Positions 11,987-22,386 of a stretch of DNA of 64,000 nucleotides are shown here, piece by piece (positions within the stretch are counted from its first letter, which is position 1; each line of letters opens with the position of its first letter). This DNA comes from Zelopaecilomyces penicillatus (Eukaryota; Ascomycota; Sordariomycetes; Hypocreales; Pseudodiploosporaceae). The stretch spans positions 1,054,001 through 1,118,000 of the forward strand of contig VCCP01000005.1 in the NCBI GenBank assembly GCA_005765155.1, given 5' to 3'. A program made the translations under genes and the position numbers. The notes beneath the pieces are model-generated. The model saw only the letters and a list, made by a program, of their open reading frames with translations. It was not told the DNA's origin and searched no databases.

Positions 11987-13102
11987 TGTGAGCTGTATGT
12001 GGGGTGGGTGCTTGTGGGTGAGGGGTTGAATAGGCGAAGAATAGAGGTCGTGGGAAGAAGGTGAGAAGCAGAATTCGGTGTTTTGGCGAAAGGACAGCTT
12101 TCAGTGTGAAGTGTGTCAAGCCACCGCCGAGGCAAGTGTAGTGATGGATAGATAGATAGGTAGCTAAGTAGGCGCAGTGATGCAACAAGTTTAAGAGTCT
12201 AGTTCATCCGATCTGGAGTTCGAAACGCCGCGGAAACCCAAATGCAAGAAACGGCAGGAAACTTTGAGAAGAAACAAAACAAAGATCCAAGACGGATTTG
12301 AGAGAATAAAGGAACTGAAAGAAAAAGGGGACACGGCAACAAATCCTCAGCAGCTTTTCGTCGTCTCGTCTCAGTTAGAAGGGGGTTGTGCGCTTGCACC
12401 CTTTTTCTTCACGGGGCGCCGGACTTCGGGGCGGTTTTGAAACGTGTTTAAAGCATGTGGCAGCGATGTTAGAAGCCCGGAAGGTGGCCCCCCTGCGTGG
12501 AGTAGCGTAGGCTTTTTGTTTCGTGTCGGGTGTCCTCGAACCGCCGGCGTCTAAAAATTCGGGCGTCGGCCCGTGGGTGGTAATGAATGAATGACCTATT
12601 ACGACTTTCCAATGGCGTGTAATTATTACTACCTTACCTACACAGCCTCTGGGTACGAATACAGGAACATACCTACGCAAGGCTATTACGACATTGACAA
12701 TCCTCTCAGCTTACCATGTTCAACTGCGCCTTGTAACATACTACGACGTAGTCGGCGCCAGCGTCGTTGCGGGTTCCTTGACAGACTACGCTTATAACGA
12801 TGAGTTTGATTTTATCTGTTTTTAATGTTGTGTTAACAGACATACACCTTGATAATTTTGAGATGAATAATTTGATGTATAAGACGCTTGCTGTCGAGAC
12901 ATGCGGCATAGCAACGTCTCGACTGTAAGCAGCCTTGTATAATGATTTTAAGTGAGATGGGCGCTTGCCAAACATAACCTCGTCGCAGATGGAGCATAAT
13001 CTGCCAATACCGTCGTCTCCCCATAATGTACAATAACACATCGTCATAACATGCAGTAGCAGTAGTAATACATAACCGTCGCGCTCCCCTTATTTAAACT
13101 TT
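11987..13102. other. Intergenic: SDR promoter and rrg9 3' region
   Basis: No supported gene. A GGTTCGA-like stretch near 12535 on the minus strand was checked as a tRNA T-arm; its flanks do not pair. Other frames are short and featureless. Confidence 0.5.
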
Positions 13103-14083
13103 TCAAGGCGCCTTCCCAGCCGCCTGGTCCCTCTTCCGTGCCCGATGCTCCCGATATTTCCTATTCTCCTCCTCATCCCACTCCCGCTCACGCTGCGACG
13201 CCTTCCGACTCCACTCATGGTACGCCGGATCTCGAGCGACACCCTCAGCACGCCATCGCTGCGGCGGCTTGATCCCCAGCGCGGCCTTTTGCTCCCATAC
13301 CTGCTTGCCTCGGCGGAACCAGCGATCTTGACGTTCCTGCTCCTCGTCTACTGATGCTCGCCACTTGCTCTTGAGGACTCGTCGGATACCCTCGGGTGAG
13401 ACCTCAAACTTGTCCGCAAGCGCCTTTGTTGTGTAGACGTCTGGGAATTGGGCGTTGAGTGCGCGGATGCCTGCTAGGGCGTCTGGGGAGAGCCTCTTGC
13501 GTGGCTGCCAGCCATCAGGGAATTTCTCCTTGAGTGCCTGCTTCTGAAGCTGCCACTTCTCGCGTTGAGGTCTTGTCTGAGAGGTTGAGTCGGCGCCGAG
13601 GGCTCGGATGTCATCAACCATGGGAGCCATAGAGGGTGGTCCTTTGCCACGCCTTGAATTGGTCTTGCCGATTGGCGTTGTCTTGGTACTCAAATTTGAT
13701 TTTTCCACATTCGTGAACGGCAACTTAGGTTTCTTCGCTCTTTTGTTTTTCTTAGGGTATGCTTGCTGCTCCCCTGCCTTGATAACCTCAGGAGCCTGTG
13801 AAGTTTTCGCCCCACCATCATCCGTTGTACTTTTCGTAGCCTTCTCATTGCCCTGTACAGGCTCCACCTTATTCACCGCATCTTGACATCGATATCGCGA
13901 AGTATGCAAGCTGCGACTGCCTTGCTTCGCAACTGCCTGGTTGCTCTGCTGCTGCACAACGGCGCGCGTGACGGCTGGTCGGAAGACGAGGGTTGTAGAG
14001 GCGGTCGGGGCCTCGAGTTTGTGGACTTGCGCAAGGCTTTGCACAAATATTCTCCAGGGAGCGGCGCGGCAAGAGCAGCTCAT
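13103..14083 (-). CDS. rrg9: Rrg9-like mitochondrial protein (neugrin family)
   Basis: Single exon, 326 residues from the ATG at 14083. An upstream in-frame ATG at 14203 would add 40 residues. I prefer the internal one because it opens a typical basic, Arg-rich mitochondrial presequence (MSCSCRAAPWRIF...) with SRSLHTSRYR shortly after. The middle is Lys/Gln/Ser-rich linker. The conserved Rrg9/neugrin block is near residues 190-240 (LSPDALAGIRALNAQFPDVY, then a short helix-turn-helix-like stretch and RRVLKSKWR) and is followed by a Trp- and Arg-rich tail. In yeast Rrg9 is needed to maintain respiratory growth and mitochondrial DNA. Function here is by homology. Confidence 0.85.
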   Translation of the reverse strand: MSCSCRAAPWRIFVQSLAQVHKLEAPTASTTLVFRPAVTRAVVQQQSNQAVAKQGSRSLHTSRYRCQDAVNKVEPVQGNEKATKSTTDDGGAKTSQAPEVIKAGEQQAYPKKNKRAKKPKLPFTNVEKSNLSTKTTPIGKTNSRRGKGPPSMAPMVDDIRALGADSTSQTRPQREKWQLQKQALKEKFPDGWQPRKRLSPDALAGIRALNAQFPDVYTTKALADKFEVSPEGIRRVLKSKWRASVDEEQERQDRWFRRGKQVWEQKAALGIKPPQRWRAEGVARDPAYHEWSRKASQREREWDEEENRKYREHRARKRDQAAGKAP

Positions 14084-14885
14084 GGTTGGGAGGATGATGA
14101 TACTGCACACCAAGGAGGCATGGAGCTTCTGGTCGAAAAGATGGGCAATGGGAGGATGGAAAGAAAATGCTGGCAGAAAGACTTCAAGCTGAGGGCCATA
14201 CAACTAGTCATCAAGCCCAGCGAAGCAAGGGTTGAAATAAATATGGGTCCCGCAGTAAATGCTGCATCACAGCCTGCCATTGGTCACAACTTTTGAGTCC
14301 CGCACCCAAGATTCTCTCCATGCAATTAGTACCAGGCATATGTCAAGCCACTTCAATTCCCAACTCTCAACGTTACTATCATTAGTAGTTTGCTGTATCA
14401 TGGCTATGGCTCGGTATCTTTACAAGTCACATACAAACATATATCGACATTTATAATTGGCTGCAGCCAGATTGTAGTTCATTATATGTATGTTTCTTTC
14501 ACAAACACATATAGACTTGCAGTTATCAATTTCACAGTAGTTTAGAGTGAGAACGCATTCTTGATAAACTTGTTTGTTTGTAAATACGCTACAGACTGTA
14601 GCAATCTGCAATATCTAGGTAGTAATACATCAGGCTGCAAATAACTTCTCCCTGCAACGGCCTGCTTTTGAGCTCCTACAAGAATAGGCAGCTTCAAGAC
14701 GCATAAAAAATGAATCCACCAACTCCAAAATCTGACACAATGCAACATGAGCACAACGCTTGATGCCCTCCAATGTTTGTTGAAAACCAACCAGCAAGTG
14801 TATACCCCCTGAACGCCAATCTAAAACCAAATGAGTATGCTTAATCCCGTTCCCGTACCCTTTTCGCTATTGAAAACAAAATCGT
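14084..14885. other. Intergenic: rrg9 promoter and calcipressin 3' region
   Basis: About 800 bases, AT-rich at 14420-14600. No gene, tRNA or ordered repeat seen. Confidence 0.5.
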
Positions 14886-15644
14886 TTATGCGTGGTGCAT
14901 CAACTCAACAGGCGGGCGAGACGTGTGAGCCATGATCTGCTTGGAGCACTCAAGAGGGCTCATCTGCTCCGGCTCGTCGGTCATGTCCTCCACGAAGACA
15001 GCGGGGAGGCCGGGGCTGTTGCCGTGCTCTTCGGGACGGTAGATGAGTGTGGAGCTGCGGCTCCTGGTGTTATAAGCAGGCATGCCATCGGTGGGGGTGA
15101 TGGGAGAGTCAAAGGCAGCTGCTGGGCGATGGTGCAGCTTAGCTAAAGCTTCAGCGAGGTCCTCGGCGTGCACCTGCTTATTGGGGGCATCCTCGAGGCG
15201 CACCTCCCAGCCATGTGGGGGGCTCGGGGGTGGGGAGATGAAGAACAGCTTGCCGGCGTCGGGAAGCTCGAGATGCTCAGGCTTGGCCTGGACGGGCGTA
15301 GGCTGGCCAAAGTAGATCTTGACACGCTCGCCCATGACAGCTTCGCCATCCCAAACCTGGCGGACGGCAACGGAGGCGTCGATGTCGAAGAAAGAGACGA
15401 CTATGCGGCGGAAGGACTTAAGAGGCGCAAATGCGTGCATGGGCGCAGTCTTGGTGATCAGGTCCCGGATCTTCTGCAGATTCTCAGGCAGGAAGATGTC
15501 GATGTTGTTGAGGCCCGTGAAGAGCAGTGTGTTGGAGGGCGGGGTGGGCTGGACTAGCGCCGGCAGGTTGGAGAGATCGAGAGAAAGGTTGAACTTGTTG
15601 GAAGCAGAGGAGGAAGACCTCGATGGGCGCGGTGTGAAGTCCAT
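14886..15644 (-). CDS. rcn1: Calcipressin (RCAN/Rcn1 family, calcineurin regulator)
   Basis: Single exon, 252 residues from the ATG at 15644 (MDFTPRPS). An RRM-like fold spans about residues 38-115 (LLFTGLNNIDIFL; RRIVVSFFDIDASVAVRQ). The calcipressin signature ISPPPSPPHGW follows at 136-146, and the C-terminal calcineurin-docking-type motif PAVFVED at 214-220. Family role: binds and modulates the Ca2+/calmodulin phosphatase calcineurin, both inhibiting and assisting it; phosphorylation in the SPPxSPP box is the usual switch. Upstream, a second in-frame ATG at 15716 would read through a (CA)n tract as Thr-His repeats; I chose the downstream ATG because conservation begins there. The promoter holds an AGCCTC inverted repeat (listed separately). 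Confidence 0.92.
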   Translation of the reverse strand: MDFTPRPSRSSSSASNKFNLSLDLSNLPALVQPTPPSNTLLFTGLNNIDIFLPENLQKIRDLITKTAPMHAFAPLKSFRRIVVSFFDIDASVAVRQVWDGEAVMGERVKIYFGQPTPVQAKPEHLELPDAGKLFFISPPPSPPHGWEVRLEDAPNKQVHAEDLAEALAKLHHRPAAAFDSPITPTDGMPAYNTRSRSSTLIYRPEEHGNSPGLPAVFVEDMTDEPEQMSPLECSKQIMAHTSRPPVELMHHA

Positions 15645-15653
15645 CTTGATGAG

Positions 15654-15656
<3 letters not shown>

Positions 15657-15694
<38 letters not shown>
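15657..15694. repeat. (GT)19 / (CA)19 microsatellite upstream of calcipressin
   Basis: A perfect 38-nt dinucleotide run lies 13-50 nt upstream of the chosen calcipressin ATG. In the transcript it reads (CA)19 and sits between two potential start codons (15716 and 15644). Confidence 0.97.
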
Positions 15695-15695
<1 letters not shown>

Positions 15696-15998
15696 CGATG
15701 TGTCAACGGTTGTCAAGTAAGCAATGTGGCGGGGCAGATCTCGGTGTGATGCGCCTTGGAAAGATGGTGTTGCAAAAAGGACTGAAGTAAGTCAGAAGAG
15801 CAAGAGGATCCGGCAGATGTTATATGGAATGGGAAAGCTGTTTGTTGCTTGGTTGGTGTGGGTTATTGGGCGGTGATGGTTTGGGTTTGCAGTCGGGAGG
15901 AAGGCGATTAAAGTATGCAAGCCAACACCGCCATATGTTCCACTGCTTCTGTTCGGGTCGGCCGGATGGACGCCGCCTCTGCGCCGCCAACGTGCCCC

Positions 15999-16013
15999 AG
16001 CCTCCAAGAGGCT
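15999..16013. promoter_or_regulatory. Perfect AGCCTC-CAA-GAGGCT inverted repeat, candidate calcineurin-response site
   Basis: Two 6-bp half-sites in perfect inverted order with a 3-nt spacer, about 355 bp upstream of the calcipressin ATG. A further GAGGCT occurs at 16196-16201. In fission yeast, AGCCTC is the core of the calcineurin-dependent response element bound by Prz1, and calcipressin genes are commonly feedback targets of calcineurin. Its use here is inference. Confidence 0.45.
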
Positions 16014-19000
16014 AGAAGTGGAAGTTGACACAGGTGGAGCGACAGGATAGGTTTGAGTGGCCACCACTTGGCTGGCCAGGCACAGGTACAGTACTGGTAC
16101 AGGGGCATTGCAGCCTACAGGTAGTCGTAGGTACGTACCTGAGAGACGTATTGCCTATAAAGGCACAGCTGCTCCCCGTGCACGGACCAGCCATCGAGGC
16201 TGTGCTGGCGACTTTTGCGCGCCGCCACGGCGGACGACGCTCAACTGGGGATGGGGCTAATTAACTCGCCTTCTATGGGAGGAGGGGGGTGTAAAACCTC
16301 CACTGTCGTCTTGTGCTGTGATGGAGACCACCTGCGCAATACAGCCCCGTGGAACCTCTGTCAAGCGCTGTACACCTGTAATGAATCAACAGGTGGCCCT
16401 GCAAGCCGCCAGCAAATACCGTACCAAAGGGCGGTTGCCCGTTGTTGCGGCCCGGCTTCTCACCCCCTTCTTGACTTTCAATCCACAATCACATCCCCTG
16501 GAGAGGGCAAACGGGCTGCTTCAGAACTCCGGCCTCTTGTCTTTGGCGTCTCCCTTTCCGGTTTCAGCGGGGGCCTTGAAGAAGGAGGAGGAAGATGAAG
16601 ACGAGGAGGAGAGGGCTGTGTAGAGTGACGACCTGCGAGTGCTTACGCTACGTTATCTAATTACCACCTATTGATGACCTCGTTGATGGTTCATGTGAAA
16701 CTCTGGGTGTGTTGCAATATTGCACCGGGTGTCTTTGAGCCGTTGCACTTGGAACCATGCAGGCGATCACTCTACTACAGGTATCCCAGTTCCGTACTCC
16801 GGGTCTAGCTATGGTATTTGCTTGCTGCTGCGCTTACTTCGTACTGTAGTAGTAATGTTCCGAGGCAATTAAAACCCGATTGAGCCCATCAATCACATCA
16901 CTCGGCGCAGGCGAAGTCACCAAAAACTCCTCTCAACCCGGCGCGTCCCCGCAGTTGCTGGGGTCTTGGCAGAAGCTTCGCCCTCCGCTCAACCCCGTTC
17001 GAATAAACGAGTAGCGTTAATACCACTTACTAGCCGCTAGGTTAATATTGAGAATGGGTTGGCCAAGCGGGAATACAGCTTTTCATGAGAAATGGGGGTG
17101 GGTGTTTGGATGACAAGAGCCGGACTGCTGCTCTCCTCCGCCCAGGGCGGCGCAGTTGTCTTGTCAAGGAAATGACGGTGACCTCAGCCAGCGACCGCAG
17201 CAAGGTTGGAAGGGAAAAGAGGGCAAAATGATGAGTTACAAAACCCTCACGTATTCGCATAGTCATTGGGTTGAGATTTTTGGGGAGATTTCAAAGACTT
17301 TCTAATCCAACGCGCCGCCGCCACATGATGCGGAACCATGACGTACAGTACCTGCATTGCTCGCCTACGGGCTCTTGTGGACGTTGAACTGGCACAGGCG
17401 AGAATGGAGGACGTGATGGATCGGAACAGACCCAAATGCCATCATTTGGCCGTTCTCACAGCCTGCATGGCCTGTTGCCCCATCATGTGAAGGAGGCTGT
17501 GTAGGAAATCCGGATCGCAATCCCCCCCTCCCAAGCCTGGGATGTTACGCAAGCCAAGGGTACCACGCGCAAGGGGCGATGTCAGGGAACAAGAGGTGAG
17601 GCAGGTGAGAAATGTGGTCAAATGTACGAATGATGACCTATTGTTTAATTGCTTTCGTAATCATATGGACCATATCGACGGGATACTGGATCATGCATAT
17701 GGCCGTTGCATCGTGTCTCTCGATACACATCTCAAAAGTAAAACCAAAAGCACCACACCCATTGTTGCTGACACAGCACACACACACAGCCTAGAAACCG
17801 AAGCTAAACAGAAACTTTGTTCTGCATGACAAAAAAGCTTGGCGCTCATTGATCGATATCCTGTGTGTGCTCTGTAGGTACCTAGACACGGAGGACGACA
17901 CCCTTTGGTGTGGTTGGTGTCTATTTGTCCGTTGCCACCAACACCCATCAACCCTGGCACGTTGCATCTGGCGGGCCCTTTTGATAGATGGGCAATCATG
18001 GATGGATGTGGGATTTCGTGGGGGAAAAGGGGGGGAGAATCCCGGAATGGGTGAAAGCGGAACGACTTGCATGCACATCCGATGCAGTCAAAAAAAAAAA
18101 ATCCTCCTTCTCTGCTGCAACCTACCAAAGGTCTATTATATGCAGCCAAGAGAAAATAAGAAGAAGAAGAAAGGGCGGGAAGCGCGAGTAAAGACAAAGA
18201 CCCGTTCTTGGCACTGCTACTGCTGCAAGCCTCCACGAGCTTAAATCTTTGGTTTGTTTTTTTGCATCGCCACTTTTGCGCTTAAACATTCATCCTTTGC
18301 GAGCTTCCCAGTCTGTACTGGTGTCCCCGAGATAAAAGTTCCTACAGTGTACTCCGTACGGGTTTGTGGTGCAAAGCGGATAATAGTGGGTGAGTGGGTT
18401 GAGTCTATTAGGTACTTAACATGCAGCTCTAGTTCGTTGTTTGATATGCGGTGTGAGAATTCAAGGAAGTTGGGGGTTTGAGCTATCATCTTGCCTAGCA
18501 AAGGGGATAATGAACGGTATGAATGCCTTCTAGTAATTACATTGGATATAAACTATGATATCGTGCAATTCACAGCCCAGTCTGTCTGCCATCAGCTGCT
18601 GTTGCTGTGGCTGAGCCATCTTGGTCCGCCCAGAACAAAGCCCGCCAAAAAGGCAGTGTACAAGGCATCTTACACCCAGCATTGACCACGAAACCATTCT
18701 CTCTCATTTCACCTGAATATGGAGTCTTTTCCCGGGGCTTGCAACCCAACTACCGGTCCACCTCGGCTCCTTTTCCTTGAAATTTTCAAAGCAAAAACAA
18801 CCCTATCAATCAAAACATAAGCATCGAAAGGCATCGCCGACCCGTTTGTGCATACCCGTACAATGGCCATCAATTCAAGTAGCCTTTTCTGGCCAAAAAG
18901 AGTGGGTCTTCCGCGATTCGGGATCCAAATCTCGACCGTCGCAGTCGGCGAGGCGCAGCAATCAAGGGGAATTTTTCTTCTTCCTACTTGTCCATTAAAC

Positions 19001-19590
19001 ACCGCAAAATTATACACCAGTAGAACCGAGGTGGGCAGAGCTCGGCTACAGTATACTTTTCAGCCACAGATAGACACACAGACAGACAGCTAGACAAGAG
19101 ATTGCACGTTTGTCACCTTTTTTGAAACTTTTCTTTCGTGCTCCGCCTCCCTATTCTGTTGGGGATTGAGGATGAAACCCAACACACAATCTAGCTATGA
19201 TAACGATACAACTCACTAATCCCTTACCACTACCGGTACTACTATACAAAACCCCAAGCACAAAATCGTACAAGTTTCTTGGAGAAGATGATACTCGTAG
19301 TGTACAAGGCCAAACCCTTGTCTTTTCCCCAGATCTGTCATGGCAAGCCCCCCCCCCTGGCCGTGACGCTCTGACCAAAAACCCGGTAGACACGTTCGTG
19401 AGCTGCTCTCTGTCGGGTGCCGACGCCAGCTATTAGGCCAAGCGGCAGATTTGCTTGTTTGTTTTTATCGCCTCCACTCTCTGCTGCGGCTTGGCTTTTC
19501 GCTCATTCCTCAACACGTATGCACTGCCAAGCCACCCATATGTCTTCAAAGTTGGGCTGTGTATGTCGCCGCACACAGGTCTCTCTGTAC

Positions 19591-21156
19591 TCAACGAAGC
19601 TCAACGCCTAGCTCTCGGACCAGTGATTCCCGGATAGTTTCATGAAACTTGTTAGCCTCCTCGTTTGTCAGCGTGCGATCGAGGCTGCGGTACACGATGC
19701 GATACGCCATGCTCTTGCGCCCCGTCTTGGGGTGCGTGAACTCATCAATGAGTCTCACATCCTCGACTGCGTCTCCTCCGACGCTGCGGACCAGCTCCAT
19801 CACGTCGTTTTCATGAAAACTGCCTTTTGTGTTTCCTCCAGCTGCAGATGCTGACCGTAGCCAAAAAGACACATCCTTGGGGCAAGGCGGGTGTTTGGAG
19901 AATGGCACGAAGCGCTTCAAGTTGTTGACGTTGGCTGAGACGCCTTCGAACTGGGACAGGAACCGTTGGTCTCGAGACCAAAAGAGCCGGATATCGGGTA
20001 TTTTGAAGAGCAGCATGGCGATCCGGTCAATGCCGATGCCAAAAGCCCAACCGAGCTGTGATGGCACCCCAGCATTGATGTAGATATCTTGCTTAACCAC
20101 TCCACTGCCCAGAACCTCCAGCCAATCCCCAGCATAGTAGACCTCGAGTTCCCAGGATGGACTAGTGAAGGGGAAGTAAGCCTCCACCCATCGCATCCGC
20201 AAAGGCTCATCCACAAAGCTGGTATCCTCTACGACGGCTGCAGCTTTAGCCCTTGAGAAAATATCCACAACCATGTTCTCCAATGATCGTTTCAAATGCT
20301 TGCCAATAGCTTCCGCTTCCGCCGCTGTATGGTGACCTTCTTGTAGTGGATTTGTTTCGGGATGGTTCGGCGGATTCGGATCCTCAACTTCCACACCATG
20401 TTTGGGAAGACGCTCAATATCTTGCATCACAGCCTTGACAATGTCACCATCAGGAACTTTGCTACGATCCCAAGATCTAGCACCCTCCATTTGGTGAAAT
20501 ACAGGGTAGTGGCTCCGATCGATGGCGTCTCGTCGGTACACATCCGCTGAAACCAGGTACCCATCGCTTTCTTTGGCTCGGAAGGTATCGGCTTGATGTG
20601 CGCTGGTGTGTGTTCGTAAAAGAGTCTTGTCGTTGACATAGTACGTGTCCGTCAGGGCTCTACCCGGATGATTAGGCGGAAACCCAAGCGAATCAAAGTT
20701 TTGATGTGTCGACACCACCGGGCTGTGATCGTTATAGTATTTATAAGTTGGCTGAGGGAAATGGGACTCGATTATCTGTCGCGTAATGGAGATTGGATGG
20801 TCGGGCTCGAGATGTAGTCGTCGCGATGTTGCGTCCAGCACATTCGTTGGGACGTTGAACCACACCGGGTCCGCCTTGTAAGATTTACCCTGAACAGTCA
20901 CCTCCGAGGGCTTTGCTTTATTTGAAAAAGCTGCCACCGGGGAGAAGTCTGTATTGCCTTGGACATGTCAGCAAGCTGCCTGGAGCTCATTTTTGGCCAA
21001 ATCTATGGTGATGGGTTGCTGACCTACGGAATAGGCACGAAGGACCCAGGGCTGTCGCAAAGCTCTGGAGCTGCATGAGAGCTGAGAAGCTCTCCTTGCG
21101 CAGCTCAAAATGCGCGCGCCACCCAATCGAAGAGCCATGCTTGCGAGGTCAGTCAA
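19591..21156 (-). CDS. msf1: Mitochondrial phenylalanyl-tRNA synthetase
   Basis: Main exon 19591..20948 encodes the whole enzyme body. Class II motif 2 is FHQMEGARSW, motif 3 is GWAFGIGIDRIAML, and the C-terminal FDX-ACB anticodon-binding domain ends RESLVRELGVELR. This is the monomeric mitochondrial type (yeast Msf1). The first exon carries a clear mitochondrial presequence (MALRLGGARILSCARRAS..., ending R-A-Y-S, a typical processing site). The exon 1 end is unsure. Donor GTAGGT directly after RAYS is phase 0 and does not fit the ACAG acceptor at 20949-20952. A GTCAGC donor four bases on (exon 21024..21156) is phase 1 and fits, giving 496 residues. See findings for alternatives. It shares a 1.23-kb divergent promoter with the dicarboxylate carrier. 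Confidence 0.88.
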
Positions 21157-22386
21157 TTGGCATCACAGTCCCACCATACGATGTATGTGGGTGCGATTTG
21201 CCTAGCTTTGAAGTGCAGAGCAAAAAGCCAATGACGTTACAGGACCAGACAGCTCCAGTGGTAATGAGCCCATGGCGTCCCACCAAGACCCTATAATCGC
21301 ATAATGGTAATAAAGGGTATTGAGGTATCTGCCACCCCCAAACACCTTTCTCGATAATAGCATTAGGAATTGGATTCCCTGAATTGCTATATACTTTAAT
21401 TTCATCAGTTAAATTACATTTATCAATTGCCCATAACTGCACCATCTAGGCTCTGGCTTGTAGCACAGGGAAGCGAAAGATTCATTCAACTCATCACATC
21501 CTGAGGTCTGCGCGCATTGTCTCGGCATAAGGCGATACGTACCTACCACCCGAACAAATCATTATCTTACGTGTGTAATAGCTACTAATAAGATATCTAA
21601 TCCTACAAGGGTGCCATACAAAGAATTCCCAGAACATACTGTGCCCGCCTCGTTGCGTTTCAATTGGATGAAATGTTGTCCCGACCAAGCTGACGGGTAA
21701 AGCCGCTTCCAGCCCTACTAGAGCCCTTGAAGTCTACAACCAAAGCACCAACCCACGGCTTTGTTTCAGAAAGAAACATATGACGAAACAGTCACCCAGA
21801 ATAGAACAAGAGATTGTCAAATATCAACGTTGCTTGAACAAAATCTATTAATATGTCGATATTTCCTAAACGCAGCTGATTCACCAAGTCTCCTAAATAG
21901 ATAGTAATATCTGCATCCTGCTTCTGGAAGCACCAGCCCTGCAGCACATGCAAAGTGGCTGCATCGCCCGTGCCTCACCGCCTTTACTGGCTTCCGAGCG
22001 TTTTTCTGCCGGCCCCCGACGTCAACGCCGAGCTCAAAGCCGGATTTCCATCAAAAAACCATGACCAGCTTCCCAGCTCCCTCCCATCTCGGCAGCCAAT
22101 CGCGCACCTACGCCTCTCCGCCGACCATCGGGTCCCCAATTCTGCGAGTTGTCAAATGCGACAATCCACATCGCTGTGAGCGGAATGTACTTGTAGCTTC
22201 TTTCACTCTATTCATTCTTGTCACTCTCTCTCTATCTGATGGTTTGTCGGTCTGTCTATCTTTGATCCACACAAGAGCTGCGACTAGCCCGGCCGGGGCC
22301 GACAACGAAATAAAAACCAAAACAGTTGGATGGAACTGCCGTCGGTATAAATTAATTATATAAGTACTATTATCTTATATTCGACA
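21157..22386. promoter_or_regulatory. Divergent intergenic region between msf1 and dic1
   Basis: 1.23 kb between two genes for mitochondrial proteins reading away from each other. No supported gene or repeat. The part at 21300-21600 is AT-rich; the part next to dic1 has CT-rich runs and an AT-rich stretch (about 22345-22380) just before the ATG. Confidence 0.5.

Larger units (their letters stand above)
15645..19590. other. Long intergenic region: calcipressin promoter and msf1 3' side
   Basis: Nearly 4 kb without a supported gene. The right part (about 17600-19500) has frames rich in Ser, Cys and Thr but no domain, and no splice chain could be built. Apart from the CA repeat and the AGCCTC palindrome near the left end I see only short A/G-rich runs. 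A non-coding RNA is possible but nothing in the sequence shows one. Confidence 0.5.

Noticed and set aside
12500..12600. tRNA-like GGTTCGA T-loop on the minus strand
   Set aside because: The flanking bases do not form a T-stem, and no D- or anticodon arm is found upstream.
14084..14203. 40-residue extension of Rrg9 from the ATG at 14203
   Set aside because: The downstream ATG at 14083 gives a standard mitochondrial presequence; the extension would bury it.
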